A stretch of DNA of 64,000 nucleotides from positions 4,884,412-4,948,411 of the forward strand of contig NC_087385.1 in NCBI RefSeq assembly GCF_963675165.1, read 5' to 3'. The position numbers and the translations under genes were made by a program. Of the stretch, positions 34,148 to 51,700 are shown in pieces (position 1 is the first letter of the stretch; the number at the start of each line of letters is the position of its first letter). This DNA is from Halichondria panicea (lineage: Eukaryota > Porifera > Demospongiae > Suberitida > Halichondriidae). The notes beneath the pieces were generated by a model that ran no database searches, was not told the origin of the DNA, and saw only the letters and a list, made by a program, of their open reading frames with translations.

Positions 34148-34851
34148 ATGGCTTACGATTATGATGCAAGTGGTTATGCAAGTGGATATGCAAGTGGTTA
34201 TGCAAGTGGTTATGACACTGAGTTTACTGATGGTATGACGTAACATTAAGTTAGTGTTGTAATTATTAGGCCCTTGGCCAGCTTTTTAGCTGATAAATCA
34301 TGTTATTACCTAATAAATATAATTATGTCAGTGTTTTTCTTGTAGGAGATGATGGAAATAGGTTGGAATATACACCTGAAATTTCCAAAAAGGCCATCCG
34401 AGAAATTATCCAAAGGGAAATGGAGAGGCAAAACGTTAAACGTAGTGACATTAGACGGTACCGGCACAAATACCCTTTCGTTAAAGGATTTGCTTGGTTT
34501 ACTTGTACAGAGTATCACGAAAAGGAAGATGGCATAAAACAGTGGTCTTCAGCACACGCCTGGTGTCGAATTGATCTCAAGAGGAAAAGAATTGGCTATC
34601 GATTTTTTCAAGGATGTAAGAAGGATTACTTTAAAGATAGGCCTAAACCTGAATTTACAGAGGAAGCTATCAAGAAAATGGCTAAGTATGCTGTACAATC
34701 GTTCAAAATCAGAAATGGTTTAATCAAAAAAGAAACTCTTCCCAGCACAGATACGCTTAGAAATGATGGAGGTCGTCACGATGAAAGGTTATGCGTCATG
34801 TGCAGAAAACGGAAAAGACCATGCTGGAAAAAAAGAATTAAAAGCAACTAA
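34148..34851 (+). CDS. RTP-like 3CxxC-type zinc-domain protein, block C copy (intact)
   Basis: Exons 34148-34232 and 34346-34851 join to 196 aa. Exon 1 encodes four YASG-type repeats. The domain has YTPEISKKAIREII, FAWFTCTEYH, WSSAHAWCRIDLKRKRIGYR, QGCKKD, PEFTEEAIKKMAKYAV and HDERLCVMCRKRKRPCW. It is the most divergent family member here and is Lys/Arg-rich at the end. The second half-site His is Asp. GGGGTGGGGTGACTTAATA lies about 55 bp upstream of the ATG, as before other family members. Confidence 0.7.
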
Positions 34852-35399
34852 AGTTAACCATCGGCATGCTGTATTCATGCGGCTTCTTTTTTTCCCAGTA
34901 TACATGTACTCTTGGTAATTATAGTATAGCTGTATATAGTGTAAATCTATCAACTCACTGTATATATATATAGTCAGTCTCCTTGTTACTTAGATAGGTA
35001 GCAAACGTAGGCATTATGTACATGTCTAATTGCATACCCCTATATACATTATGGTACTAGTTTTGTCACGACTGTTATGTTATGTACAGGCTTCACAATT
35101 GACTCAACCAAGTATTGACATAATTATTACACATTACAAGACAGTTGCAACATACAACATGAACAGTGTATTGAAAAGTGCAAGAGATATTCTACATACT
35201 ATTTCAGTGATGTGTTAGAAATAGGGTGCCATTGGGGCTCTAGTATAATGCCGGATTGCACTGCTCTGTCAGTGTTACAGAAACCAAAAACGTACACACA
35301 ACCACAAGAAAACAATAAACAGTGACAATCTCTTACTAGTCCTTCTGAAAGATTGCTTAAAAGTTTCTCTAGTGTTGAGACGGAAGAGATGCAGTTGCG

Positions 35400-35400
<1 letters not shown>
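34852..35400. other. Intergenic, no gene seen
   Basis: AT-rich sequence between the accessory cluster and the kinase gene. No exon, repeat copy or RNA gene is recognised. Confidence 0.4.

Positions 35401-35482
<82 letters not shown>
35401..35482. repeat. (GT)41 microsatellite
   Basis: Uninterrupted TG dinucleotides over 82 bp, just downstream of the kinase gene's last exon. Confidence 0.97.
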
Positions 35483-35488
<6 letters not shown>

Positions 35489-35588
35489 TGGTCAGTGATG
35501 GAAGTATACATAGCAGAATGACTAGAGCAATGCTAACTGGCTAGCAGAGAAAGTAAGCCCTAATAGGTACAGTGCATCACAAGCTAGC

Positions 35589-39583
<3,995 letters not shown>

Positions 39584-42277
39584 GGGCTGGGAGGAATGTG
39601 TGTATGTGTGTTATTCAAAAGAGCATCCTCATTTCCTCAAGACATTATTCATAGGTTACTGTACACAAAGCTAGCCCCCCATTCAAGAGCTTCCCCAGTT
39701 CATAATTTGTATTACCACCAACTGAATCCATCAGCTAATTGGCTACAAACAGCTCAATCAATCAAGCCGGTTCAAGAGACACACCGAAATTAACCCACAT
39801 TAGGCAAATTACTTTATAGATTGTTTGGCAGCTCACATGCGGAATTCAAGCTAGGCAGCAAATATACAGTCCTTGGCAGGGAGACTATGTCAGAGAGGGT
39901 ACAGTAACTAACAGTAACTAACAGTGCAGTTCACCCACTATAATAACGGTGTGTTTGATGTGGTGGGGGTATACAAGCACACAATGGTATCACACAACAG
40001 GATACGCCAATCTCTTATTGTGAATCATTTCTAACATCGAGGTAACACTAACCACACATACTTAAGTGGAGCACTGGTATGTGTATCAGGTGAGCAGGGA
40101 AGCATCGCAACAGTGCACTTAGAAATAGGAGAACTAGTATTGTCTCGCACAGAGGACAGATATCGATGCTAAACATTTCTAAATAAACACTTTTTATTTA
40201 TTGGGTACCAATTTCTCACCATATACAAATTAACGTATAGACCAGCTGTGTTTATGTGTTCAATAATTTCTGTACGTACACATGTACATAGAAAATTTCG
40301 GCATAATTTCGACCACATTGGGGGAGTATGCTTTAGTTTCATATAATTATACATTACTGCTAAAAACAGTGTATGACTAGTGACTACAATGCTCCAACAA
40401 TATGCCAAAGTAGATCTACAGTTTCATACTTTGTAGTCTACAATACACGTACAACAACGCATACCGTGTATAGTATGCCCAACATCCAAACGTCACATAC
40501 TCAGCTCACACATCTACAACCCCCGAATGTTGTGAGTGCTTGCCCTTGACCCCCCACCTACTCAGCTCACACATCTACGACCCCCGAGTGTTGTGGCCCT
40601 TGACCTACCTTTATACATACGTACGTGCGTACCTAAATATCAACTCTGGAGTGCTCATTTATATGTACACCATTCTCACCACACTTGCTACTCAGCCAGA
40701 GCATTGTATCAATCCTACACACCACTCACCATCATCATGGCAGTCTTCTAACAAAAGCTTTCAGTGAGGTGGTCACTACTTTATATGTACAGCTTGTACA
40801 GTTCTTAACAACTCAGATCAACCTAAATCACACAGATTTCAATACAGCAGTCTTCACAGTTGCTTCACAGAGAAATCAGGGAGTCCTGAAGCTCCTCTTT
40901 CAGTATTTGAACCAAAGAAAACAGCTAAGCTGCGCTTGCAAGGCACGGAAGTTTGGCTACTTGATCATTGACTCTGTACACGCCCACTTTTAATAGGACA
41001 GAAAAGGGTGTGTTGCTCATCACCCCAATGTTCCAAGTCACGTTCATAACAGTGACATCATCTAAAAGCACATGACGGATGTGACCCGATAAGGGTGGGT
41101 CCAAGCGTAATCAATATTTGCACAGCTAGCTCTCATGCAAGTGTCTCTCAACTGCCGTCGCGTCTTCAGTGATTCTATAAAACAGGTCCAGTTTAGGCTA
41201 GCTAAGAGATCAGTACTGTGATCTACAATCTAGAAGTAATAGATCGCCCTAGACGTTATCTTCAAATAGACTTACCTGGACACAATATCATCATCTACAC
41301 AGTGGAGAGGATCTTTATTTATTTGTTAGGTGAGTTGAACCCAAAGCTACCTTACCTACCCGTATGACAGATGCACCTAGATACATGGACACACATGGGT
41401 CCTTATGTTTGATCTATATATACACGTCAACCACATGCATATTGAATGAAGGAGTTTAATAGTTGACCCTACATGTACATGTATGCAATGAGCCGTTTAG
41501 GCACTAATCTGTGTTTAACCTTGTTCGTCTCGTAGCCAACTTTGTGAGATTACTCAAATTGAGGTTGCTTTTATGTCATTACAGAGCATATTGAATTACT
41601 GGTCACCTTTGCCACACAGTAGTTACATTGTAAACTGTATCAGAAGATTCCTAGTATTTAACTCTTTATCTGTGCTGTGTCCTGTGTTTATATCTGAAGT
41701 GGTTTACTCGTGTTTATTGATAAAACGTCCCAGTATATCAGTCCCTGTAATGCCTTGCCCTGTTACTAGGTACGCTAGGTGTGTTGAAGTGCGTTAGCGA
41801 TCCTAGCAACCCTTGTTGTTGCAATCATATCTCCTGAAAGTAAATTTCCAACTTGTTTAGTGCAAGTGCATCGAAATTCAGCCCTAACTATGATTCCGTT
41901 CATGCCTTCAATGTGATTCTATTATGTATTGAATGAATGATACGATGTGGTGTAGTATCTTTGTGTTAGTGGGTGTATGTATTCACGAACCTTAAAGAGC
42001 CTTGTAGCTGTAAATTGTGTAGCACTTTATTTATACCAGGGCTTACCACAGTTCAATACATTTTGTTGAGTAATGTTAACCTAGAGAATTGGGTGAGTCA
42101 AAATGTGTTAGTGGTCTTCTGGTTTTATTGACCTCACTTTTAGGGTCCAGATGGAAAGCCTTAAAGTCTGAGCTCATTTGACTGTGAGTGTATTCATCCT
42201 CTTTGTGGTTTATTTTCCACGTTTAGATGAATTTTATTGTTGGTGTGATTTCAATGTGACTGTGTACGTATGTATGT
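39584..42277. other. Large intergenic region, no gene seen
   Basis: 2.7 kb upstream of the kinase start. Contains a short near-duplicate (CTACTCAGCTCACACATCTACGACCCCCGA and a similar stretch, 40498-40590). No supported exon, RNA gene or element otherwise. Confidence 0.4.
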
Positions 42278-42296
42278 TTGTGCCTGTGTGTTTGTG

Positions 42297-42298
<2 letters not shown>

Positions 42299-42369
<71 letters not shown>

Positions 42370-42439
42370 CTGTGTGTGTGTGCCTGTGTGTGTGTGCCTG
42401 TGTGTGTGTGTGCCTGTGTGTGTGTTGTGTGTGTGTGTT
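42299..42439. repeat. GT microsatellite with GCC interruptions
   Basis: About 140 bp of GT with regular TGCC interruptions in its second half. This imperfect structure differs from the pure tracts elsewhere. Confidence 0.95.
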
Positions 42440-42442
42440 AGT

Positions 42443-44256
<1,814 letters not shown>

Positions 44257-45012
44257 ATGGCAAAGACAGAAAGAGATATAAAGTGTGTGGTGGTTGGAGA
44301 TGGGTCTGTGGGTAAAACATGTATGCTCATCTCTTACACAACCAACTCCTTCCCTGGAGAGTATGTACCAACCATGTAAGTGCACTCTTTGTGTGCTTCA
44401 CCATCCTGTTATATATATAGCCATTGTCATTTTGTTCATGCAATCACCTATTATACGCTAGGATTGTGTCATCCACATATGGATATGATAGTATTACTGT
44501 CATACATTGTGTTGATTATTGATCCATTCTCTCACTGCAGTTTTGACAACTACACAGCAAATGTGTTTGTAGATGGTCGGCCAATCAGCCTCGGGTTATG
44601 GGACACAGCTGGACAAGACGATTACGACAGACTCCGCCCACTCTCGTATCCAGACACGGACGTCTTTCTAATTTGCTTCTCTCTAGTCAATCCCAACTCG
44701 TTTTCAAACGTTGCTGACAAATGGGCCCCTGAGATTAGTCATCATGCACCTGGTGTTCCCAAGATCCTGGTGGGGACAAAACTGGATCTTCGTGACAATC
44801 CCGGAGAGTTGGATAGATTGAAGTCTCGCAAGCAAGCACCGATCTCAAATTCACAGGGCGATGCTATGAAGAAAAAGATTCAAGCCATAGTGTACAAAGA
44901 ATGTTCTGCACTTACTCAAGCTGGACTGAAAGACATATTCGATGAGGCGATTAAAGTGGTCTTATTCCCTGCAACACAGGTGAAGAAAAAGTCAGGGTGC
45001 AACTTGCTGTGA
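44257..45012 (+). CDS. Rac/Cdc42-family small GTPase
   Basis: Exons 44257-44375 and 44541-45012 give 196 aa. Nucleotide-binding motifs are GDGSVGKT (P-loop), [13 protein letters not shown] (switch I), DTAGQDDYD (switch II), TKLDLRD and ECSAL. The Rho insert region follows. The C-terminus KKKSGCNLL has a polybasic stretch and a CAAX box ending in Leu, predicting geranylgeranylation and membrane attachment. [15 protein letters not shown] and [14 protein letters not shown] are Rac-like rather than Rho-like. It would signal to actin through effector kinases. It is more divergent than typical Rac1 after residue 100 (SSFS-type changes and KQAPISN). Confidence 0.92.
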
Positions 45013-45380
45013 TAGACAAGTAAAATTCAATTGTAATAGTATTCTTTTACGCATACATACACTATATATAGTTTGTTCTGAATAATCAGGACACTTGTTT
45101 AGAACCAATTCTTGAGCATGTGAACATTATACAAAATGTGTTTTCATTTTTTAAATAAGTTGTCTCTATTTGTGATGCACTGTCTTTTGAAGTAGAAGCT
45201 AATGTATGTGTGCTGCATATATCATTCTGGTTTGTACTGGACACCACACAATATATTTCATGTTAATTGCTTCAACCAAACTTTATTGTCTATAATAGCT
45301 TATTTGTATGCAATGATTATTTTGTGTCGAAAAACCATTTTCAGGTGAACGTTTGTGAAATAAAATATTGAGACAGCCAA

Positions 45381-45983
45381 TTACACAATCATGTTTTCAC
45401 AATTAGATAAATCGGCTAAAAGTTCATTGGTATCTATAAACTGATCACTGCTATCAACAGAGTAGTTTAGAGTGTCCAAATGAGACTTTTCACTAGGTAG
45501 TGCCATGGGAGAGTATTTGGGGGGTTTAGCATTAGAATAATTACAGTCCATTTGTGTTCCTGGTGGATTGCTCCTCTTAATTGATTCCTCGTTCACAACA
45601 TGGGTTCTTTGCCTCTTCTTTATCGGTAGCCTAGATCCTAACTCATTTAGAAAGTCGAGAGTTGTGTCAGGTTCGGTCCAGTTCTCTTTATTCTCGTTCT
45701 CGATTGGATCTTGGCATTCCACTGCTCTCATTTTCCTCCTAACACCTTTACTGAAAGCAAATGCTGGTGCTTTGTTGCTTGCTTCTGTTTGAGGTTCTCT
45801 AAGAGTTTGTTTCATATTAAAGTCAGTGATAGATGATTGTTTGAGCACAGGTTTGAGGGGCCTCAGCTGCTTTTCTGGACTGATCCCAGGAGTTCTTTGT
45901 GGCTTCAGAACTTTGCCATAGACTGGAATATAGTTTCTTATATCTGGTTTCTTCTGGTTTAGCCAACTAGTAGCCATTTTCAA
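45381..45983 (-). CDS. Unknown 200-aa basic protein with PIP-box-like motif
   Basis: Single exon; ATG at 45983 with a second ATG two codons on (MATSWLNQ). I do not recognise a family. The protein is largely disordered in appearance and Lys/Arg/Pro-rich, with possible nuclear localisation sequence (LPIKKRQR). Residues 49-56, QSSITDFN, fit the start of a PCNA-interacting box and resemble the QTSMTDF core of p21, except that the last aromatic is Asn. An acidic Ser/Asp C-terminus follows. It lies 135 bp from the divergent COX18 gene. A role in DNA replication or repair would be inference only. Confidence 0.6.
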   Translation of the reverse strand: MKMATSWLNQKKPDIRNYIPVYGKVLKPQRTPGISPEKQLRPLKPVLKQSSITDFNMKQTLREPQTEASNKAPAFAFSKGVRRKMRAVECQDPIENENKENWTEPDTTLDFLNELGSRLPIKKRQRTHVVNEESIKRSNPPGTQMDCNYSNAKPPKYSPMALPSEKSHLDTLNYSVDSSDQFIDTNELLADLSNCENMIV

Positions 45984-46118
45984 ATAATTTTACCAGAGAA
46001 TGAATGACTTTTTCACGGGTTTTGTTGATCACAATGAACGGGGAATTCCTTAGTTGTAAATCAATAGCAACTTTACAGCAAGGGATTTCCCGAAACACCA
46101 CATGGTCAAATCGTAGTT
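45984..46118. promoter_or_regulatory. Short divergent promoter region (unknown gene / COX18)
   Basis: Only 135 bp separate the start codons of two oppositely oriented genes, so both promoters and 5' UTRs must overlap here. No TATA box is evident. Confidence 0.45.
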
Positions 46119-47348
46119 ATGAGCTATTTGCTTGCTTCTGTGACTAGGTCTAGAGTCTCCACTCATATCTCCTCCTTTGCCACTCCATACTCAGTATTCA
46201 GATGCTCCACTAAACATTTAAGGCTGACTCTCTCCAGCTCAGGAACTATACACAAGAGATCAGTTTCCGACTCTACTGCATCAGCATGGTCTCCCCATAT
46301 GATCATTCACAGTACTGAGAAAGTCTTACATGGAGTGCACGACTTCATTCATTTGCCATGGTGGGCCGTTATAGCATTGACAACGTTTACACTGCGAACA
46401 ATTGTGACCCTCCCCCTTGCCCTCCACCAGAGCAAGGTCATTGCCAAGATGGAATTGCTTAAACCTACCATACAGGAGTACCAAGAGTCTGTGAAACATA
46501 ACGTGATTGTTAAGTGTAGACGAGCCAATCTACCAGTGGAGGAAGCAAATAAGATACTGATGAAAGAGGTGGGTGTATGTGGAACACGTATAGTACAATA
46601 TCGTTTTGGAGGAAGGGGTTATTGGTAATTTCTGGTTATTGTTGCAGGTGAAAAAAGTTACTCGAGAGTTGCTATCATCTGAAGGCTGTAATCCATATAA
46701 GGTTGCCATCTTGCCATGGGTACAGATTCCATTATGGATAGTGATATCCTTTGCCATTCGTAACATGTCTGGTGTCTACCCTGGGATGACCCCTCTCTAT
46801 CCTGACAGCACAGCATCTCTGGCCACTGAAGGAACTCTATGGTTCAAAGACCTCACACTCATAGATCCTTATTACATCCTACCCTGTCTACTGGTGATCA
46901 CCAACTTCTTAAACATTGAGGTATTCTTTCTCTCAACTTTTAGAGGAACATTTATATCTTTTGTGTAGCTCCACTCGCTCAGACGACAAGCTCCCACCAG
47001 ACTACAGAGGGTCATGACAAACACCTTCCGTGTACTCACATTTGGAATGGGCTACGTCTCCGCACAAATGCCCACCGTAAGTTTATCACACCCACATTAC
47101 GCGTATGCACTAGTTATCTCTCAAACTTATGCTGTCTGTCACGATTACAGGCAATGGTGCTCTACTGGTCCCTGTCGAGTACGTACGGCCTGTCCCAGAA
47201 TCTCCTGTTCAAGTATCCTCAAGTGAGACGAGTATTGAGAATACCAAAGACCCCCAGTGAAAGTAGGACCCCCTATAGAGACCTATTAGTTATCCTTAGA
47301 GACAAGGCTAGGAAATTTATTCTCTTACAGCATAGTAAAAAGCAGTAG
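46119..47348 (+). CDS. COX18: COX18-like mitochondrial inner-membrane insertase
   Basis: Exons 46119-46568, 46648-46920, 46969-47076 and 47151-47348 join to 342 aa. The first ~60 residues are Ser/Arg-rich and fit a mitochondrial targeting peptide. LPWWAVIALTTFTLRTIVTLPLALHQ is the conserved first membrane segment of the Oxa1/YidC/COX18 family. LPWVQIPLWIVISFAIRNMS and MVLYWSLSSTYGLSQNLLF are the later ones. COX18 helps insert the C-terminal part of Cox2 for complex IV assembly. The C-terminus is short, as in COX18, without the long ribosome-binding tail of OXA1L. Confidence 0.85.
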
Positions 47349-47411
47349 TTTGTGGTTTCATAATAATCATAATGCAATGCACTGTGTATTGTTTGTGAAT
47401 AGCCTAACAAC

Positions 47412-48547
47412 TTAAACAAACATTATTTTAGTGGTGCTGTCCTCTGGTATATCGTAATGCCTTGAGAGGATTTCTGCGGTAGGTACAGAGAGTCCCATGC
47501 CTTCCAGGTCCACAGAACACGTTACAGTGCCTTGGTACGCTGCAGAGGGAGTCTGGCTTGGTACACCTCCCGTGAAGTTCAGTTGGATGGCCATTAATGG
47601 TATTCTGTAGTTGTAGGTAAAATCTGTTAATGCCAGTAGTGTGCTTACTTATAGTCACTCTGTCCTTTGAATGGGAAACTCCTGGAGCCTTCGTTGGGGA
47701 TGTTCAATGGTATTCCGCCCATGGTTGAAGTAACGTTGAGGTCCTAAATGGGTGTAATTAGCATAGATATACGTAATTAGACCTTTTCATAGCGAATCGT
47801 ACCAGGTTTGAAGATGTGAAGGTGCATCTCACAAGCATAGTATCAATGGTTTCGTTTATAAAATTCTCTGGAATCCAGTTGTACACCTATTATAACGTTT
47901 AAGTCGTGTTATGTACAAAGTCTTTATTACCTTTAGCACGTGAATAAAGATGCATGGTCGTTCAATATTGTAGCCATGTTGACTAGCCTCGTCCAAGCAC
48001 TCGCTACTGACTCCAGCTGTGAAATAATTATATTAACCACTTTAGTGTGGTACAACTTTTTTCTTACATGCATTGGCACTTGGGAGAAGGTGTTGATGAA
48101 TGTAAAGGCTATCTATTTGGGAGAGTACCGATTCATTATCTGTGCGTCTGTAGGTGAATATTTTTGGATGGGAGACCAGAACTGCAAAGAAATACAGTCT
48201 GGGTGATGAAACCAAATTAATTGGTGGTGTTTCATACCGATCTTAATGTTTGGGTAGTTGGGGTATCCATATAGGCCATAGTTCCAAGGCGTTGTATCAT
48301 ATCCTGGTGTAGGTGTCAGTGCCACAAACACTGCTAAATGCACTGCAAAGATCCCACCCAATATAGTGTAGAGTGTGAGGAAGAAGCTTGTCAACTTTGC
48401 TGCAAAAATCAATAACAACTTTGCACACTAGATAAATTACTCACCCCAACTTTGCCATGTCCTTCCGAGAACTTCTTTTGTCTTCTTGTTGAATATGAAT
48501 CTCCCTATATTTGCCAAAGCATGAGCAATCTTAATTTTGACAGCCAT
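47412..48547 (-). CDS. Na+/K+-ATPase beta-subunit-like protein
   Basis: Seven exons (48445-48547, 48238-48399, 48068-48181, 47931-48016, 47803-47886, 47649-47743, 47412-47604) join to 278 aa. The cytosolic N-terminus FNKKTKEVLGRTWQSW matches the family signature, followed by one membrane span (SFFLTLYTILGGIFAVHLAVFVAL), so type II topology. The extracellular domain has YNWIPENF and a C-terminal MAIQLNFT strand, plus NFT, NVT and NET sequons. Four Cys are visible outside the membrane, against six in vertebrate subunits. The beta subunit is needed for folding and surface delivery of the pump's alpha subunit. It converges with COX18, 63 bp between stop codons. Confidence 0.85.
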
Positions 48548-48740
48548 CCTGTACTGAAGTGGTTTTGCAGCTGCAACTTCTGACTGTTCTGTACTTTACC
48601 ATACACCCACTCACCTTGTAATGAGGCACGCCCACTAAATCTTATAAGGCTGCCCTGCCCACAGCTCGCTAGCTCATTGCTCAAGAATCCATCTCAGTTC
48701 TATCAAAACACAAGCCCATAAAGAGAGATACTATCACAAC
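48548..48740. promoter_or_regulatory. Divergent promoter region (ATPase beta-like / PH gene)
   Basis: 193 bp between two start codons on opposite strands. No clear core promoter element was identified. Confidence 0.4.
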
Positions 48741-51700
48741 ATGCCTTATATACCTCCTCCGCCGAGGCCTTATATACCCCCTCCACCGAGACCATTCATA
48801 CCCCCGGCTCCACGGCCTAACTTCCATATGCAGCAGCAACAGCAACAGAGGTTTCACCAGCAGCAAAGAACCCAACAGCAGCAGGTGTTTCATCAACAGC
48901 AGAGAGTTCACCAACAGCAACTCCAAAACCAGCATAGGTATGATCTGGCTTGATTTGTAGTCATGGCTTCATTCAGTATCATGTAGCCATGTCTTTCTTA
49001 TTTGCTATGGCTAGCTGCTAGCTTTATAGCTATAACCTAGAGCATTTGTACTGATTCATAGTTATGGTGGTCTGTACTATTTATTTCCAGGCTCCAGCAG
49101 AACCTTCAAATGGATCATATGAAACGGCAGCAAGCCTTACAGCAGCAACAGCAGGTACATTGAAGGTAGCTTACTCAGTCCATGATGTGTTATATAAATC
49201 CATGGTCCTTAGGAAGATTTCTCAGCAAAGAAGGTTTTTGATGCCTTGCATATACAAACCCACACAATGTAAACACACACTTTGACAGCATTTTCAAAGG
49301 CAACAAGAAGCGTTTCGCCGACAGCAACAAGATCAACAGCAGAGGCTCTTGCAAGACCGACTCCGGAGAGAAGAGGAGCAGCGAAGACAGCAACAGCTAC
49401 TGAGAAACTTGCAACACACAAGCACAATCCCTGTCGGTGAAACCGGTGGGACAACAGTGGTGCATGTGGCTCCTGGTATCCAGGTGGAACTGCCTGAATT
49501 TACTCTCAATGGGAACATAGAGTTAGAACAAACTGGAGCAGAGGCAAGTCACAACATTTCTTGGCTATTTTATGATCTCCTTACAGGCCAATCAGCCACC
49601 ATTCCAGCCATCAGCCCCTCCCCACTCTCCATCAGGCATGTCCCCTCAAACATACGAGTCCCCACCTCCCTACCAGCAATTGCCCCAGGGGGGACCCCCT
49701 GGCCCGCTACCCCCCACCAGTATTAATGGCCCAGCTGTATCACCACAAGGAGCCACAATGGCTGCTAAACCCTCTGTGCCAGCTGAGAACAGGGTAGTAC
49801 TCAAGGATGGTACACAGATCGTCATTCAGCAGGAAGACGAGATTCTGTGAGTTTTCCGATGGCTTCATTCTAACGATAACCACAGGCATTGTTTGGAAAC
49901 GTTTTTGGCTACGCTCTCTTAAGCTATCACATTACCCTCTAATTAATTGGCAAGTATCAATCAATTAAGTGTGTAATCAGCTGTTTTGTCTTTACAGGTT
50001 TGTTGGTCCCACTGGTGTTCAGATGGTTGTCAATTGTCTCCCCCTCTACATGCCTCCCGAGGATGCCATTCAAGCTGCCATCTCAAACAGCACCTCTGAT
50101 AAGAACGACACAGACAATCAGAATAGCGATAAGACTCCAAAGAGCTCGCCCAAAAAGTCACAGCTCCTACGAAAAGCGAAAAGTTTAACGTCAATTCTTA
50201 TTGCAGAAATCGATCTATCAGATGAGGAAAAACAATCACGTTCTGATGATGAGTTACTTGAGGACACACGTCGGAGCAAAAAGAAGAAAAAATCAAGGAT
50301 GAATTCGTTTGGAGCTCATTACTCAGTTCAAATACACAGGCAGGTTGAGCGTAAAGAGTCAAACATTGATGAAACAGATGCAGCACCTCCACCAGTATCC
50401 CACCCTGGTAAGGACATAGAGCACCCTGTCCAACATCTCAGCCAAAGCTTTGATAGCGAGAAACTAGTTCAATCGTCAGATCCAACTAATGATAAGCCGG
50501 TCGAACAGAATGCCCAGGCTAAAGAGATTCCACCAGCAGCACAAGAACATGCTTCAAGTCCACAGGAGCCTGATGAGGTGGTTCATAAGAAACCCCACAA
50601 AAGTCCTGTAATAAAATCCAAGTCCACTGGCTCTGCACCTGAGTTAGACGATGGTAGCGACCCTGAAGACAGCAAGAGAGGATTTGAAGTTAATTACCTG
50701 GATACGACCAGCACCCTCCCTCGTCTCAAGCGATCCTCGGGTTCTGTGAGCTTCCCACAAAGAATTACTGTCCATGCACCAGTCGCTAATCCAGTTATTG
50801 TCGAGGAGAGTTCACTCTTGAGCCAACAATCTGATGAACAGCCGATTGACCCTACTCCAACTGAAGTTGATCAACCTGATGGTAACCAAGAGGAGCCTAA
50901 AGACAGTCAACAAGTTATGACATCTAATGAAAAGGATGCTAGTCCTCCCACAGATGATCAAAACGCACCCAGCACACAAGAAATCTGTGCAGACAATCCT
51001 CAAAACAATGAATGCAAGCAACCTGCTACAGCAATCAACGCAGAGCAAGACCCACCTAATGGAACTGAACTGCCAACTGGTGAAATAGTAGACCAAGCCA
51101 AACCAACTGAGAATCGCGACACACCTAATGAAATCACTACTAATGACGTTTCATCTACCAGTGTACAACAGAGCACACCACCTGTTACGCAAGAAGTGTC
51201 TGCTGATCCTTTACCCCAAAAGAATGGTGCCTCATTGGCAGGGACTGCTAACACTCCTCCCCCCTCCACAGCCACACAACTCACACCCTCACAACCCTCC
51301 CCCCTCACGCTCACACTCCTCCCTCCGTCTCCTGTGACGATGGATGGTGACTACGTACAACGAAGCGGGTGGTTGACTAAGCTGAGTCATCGCAAGGGAA
51401 TGTTTGGAGACAAGTGGCAAAAGAGATACTTTGTTTTGAATCGATCGTGGCTGTACTACTTCAAGAAGTATGGAGTAAGTTTACACTGCCTCACAAGTAT
51501 GATAAGTTACAAACATGTAGATTATCTTACTAATGCTGTTACTTTTCCCAGGACTCGAACCCTAAAGGAGTGATTCGCCTGTTGCCCACTGGATGGAGTA
51601 AGGCAATCACTCAGGGCACTCCTCGAATGCGCGATGCTGTCGTCACTTCCAGTGACAAGGGGCCTGGCATTATGTCCGTGGTGAGTAGCCATGAAGCTAT

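Noticed and set aside
39584-42277. Possible genes in the large intergenic region upstream of the kinase
   Set aside because: Only short frames without domain signs or supported splice sites; no homology recognised.
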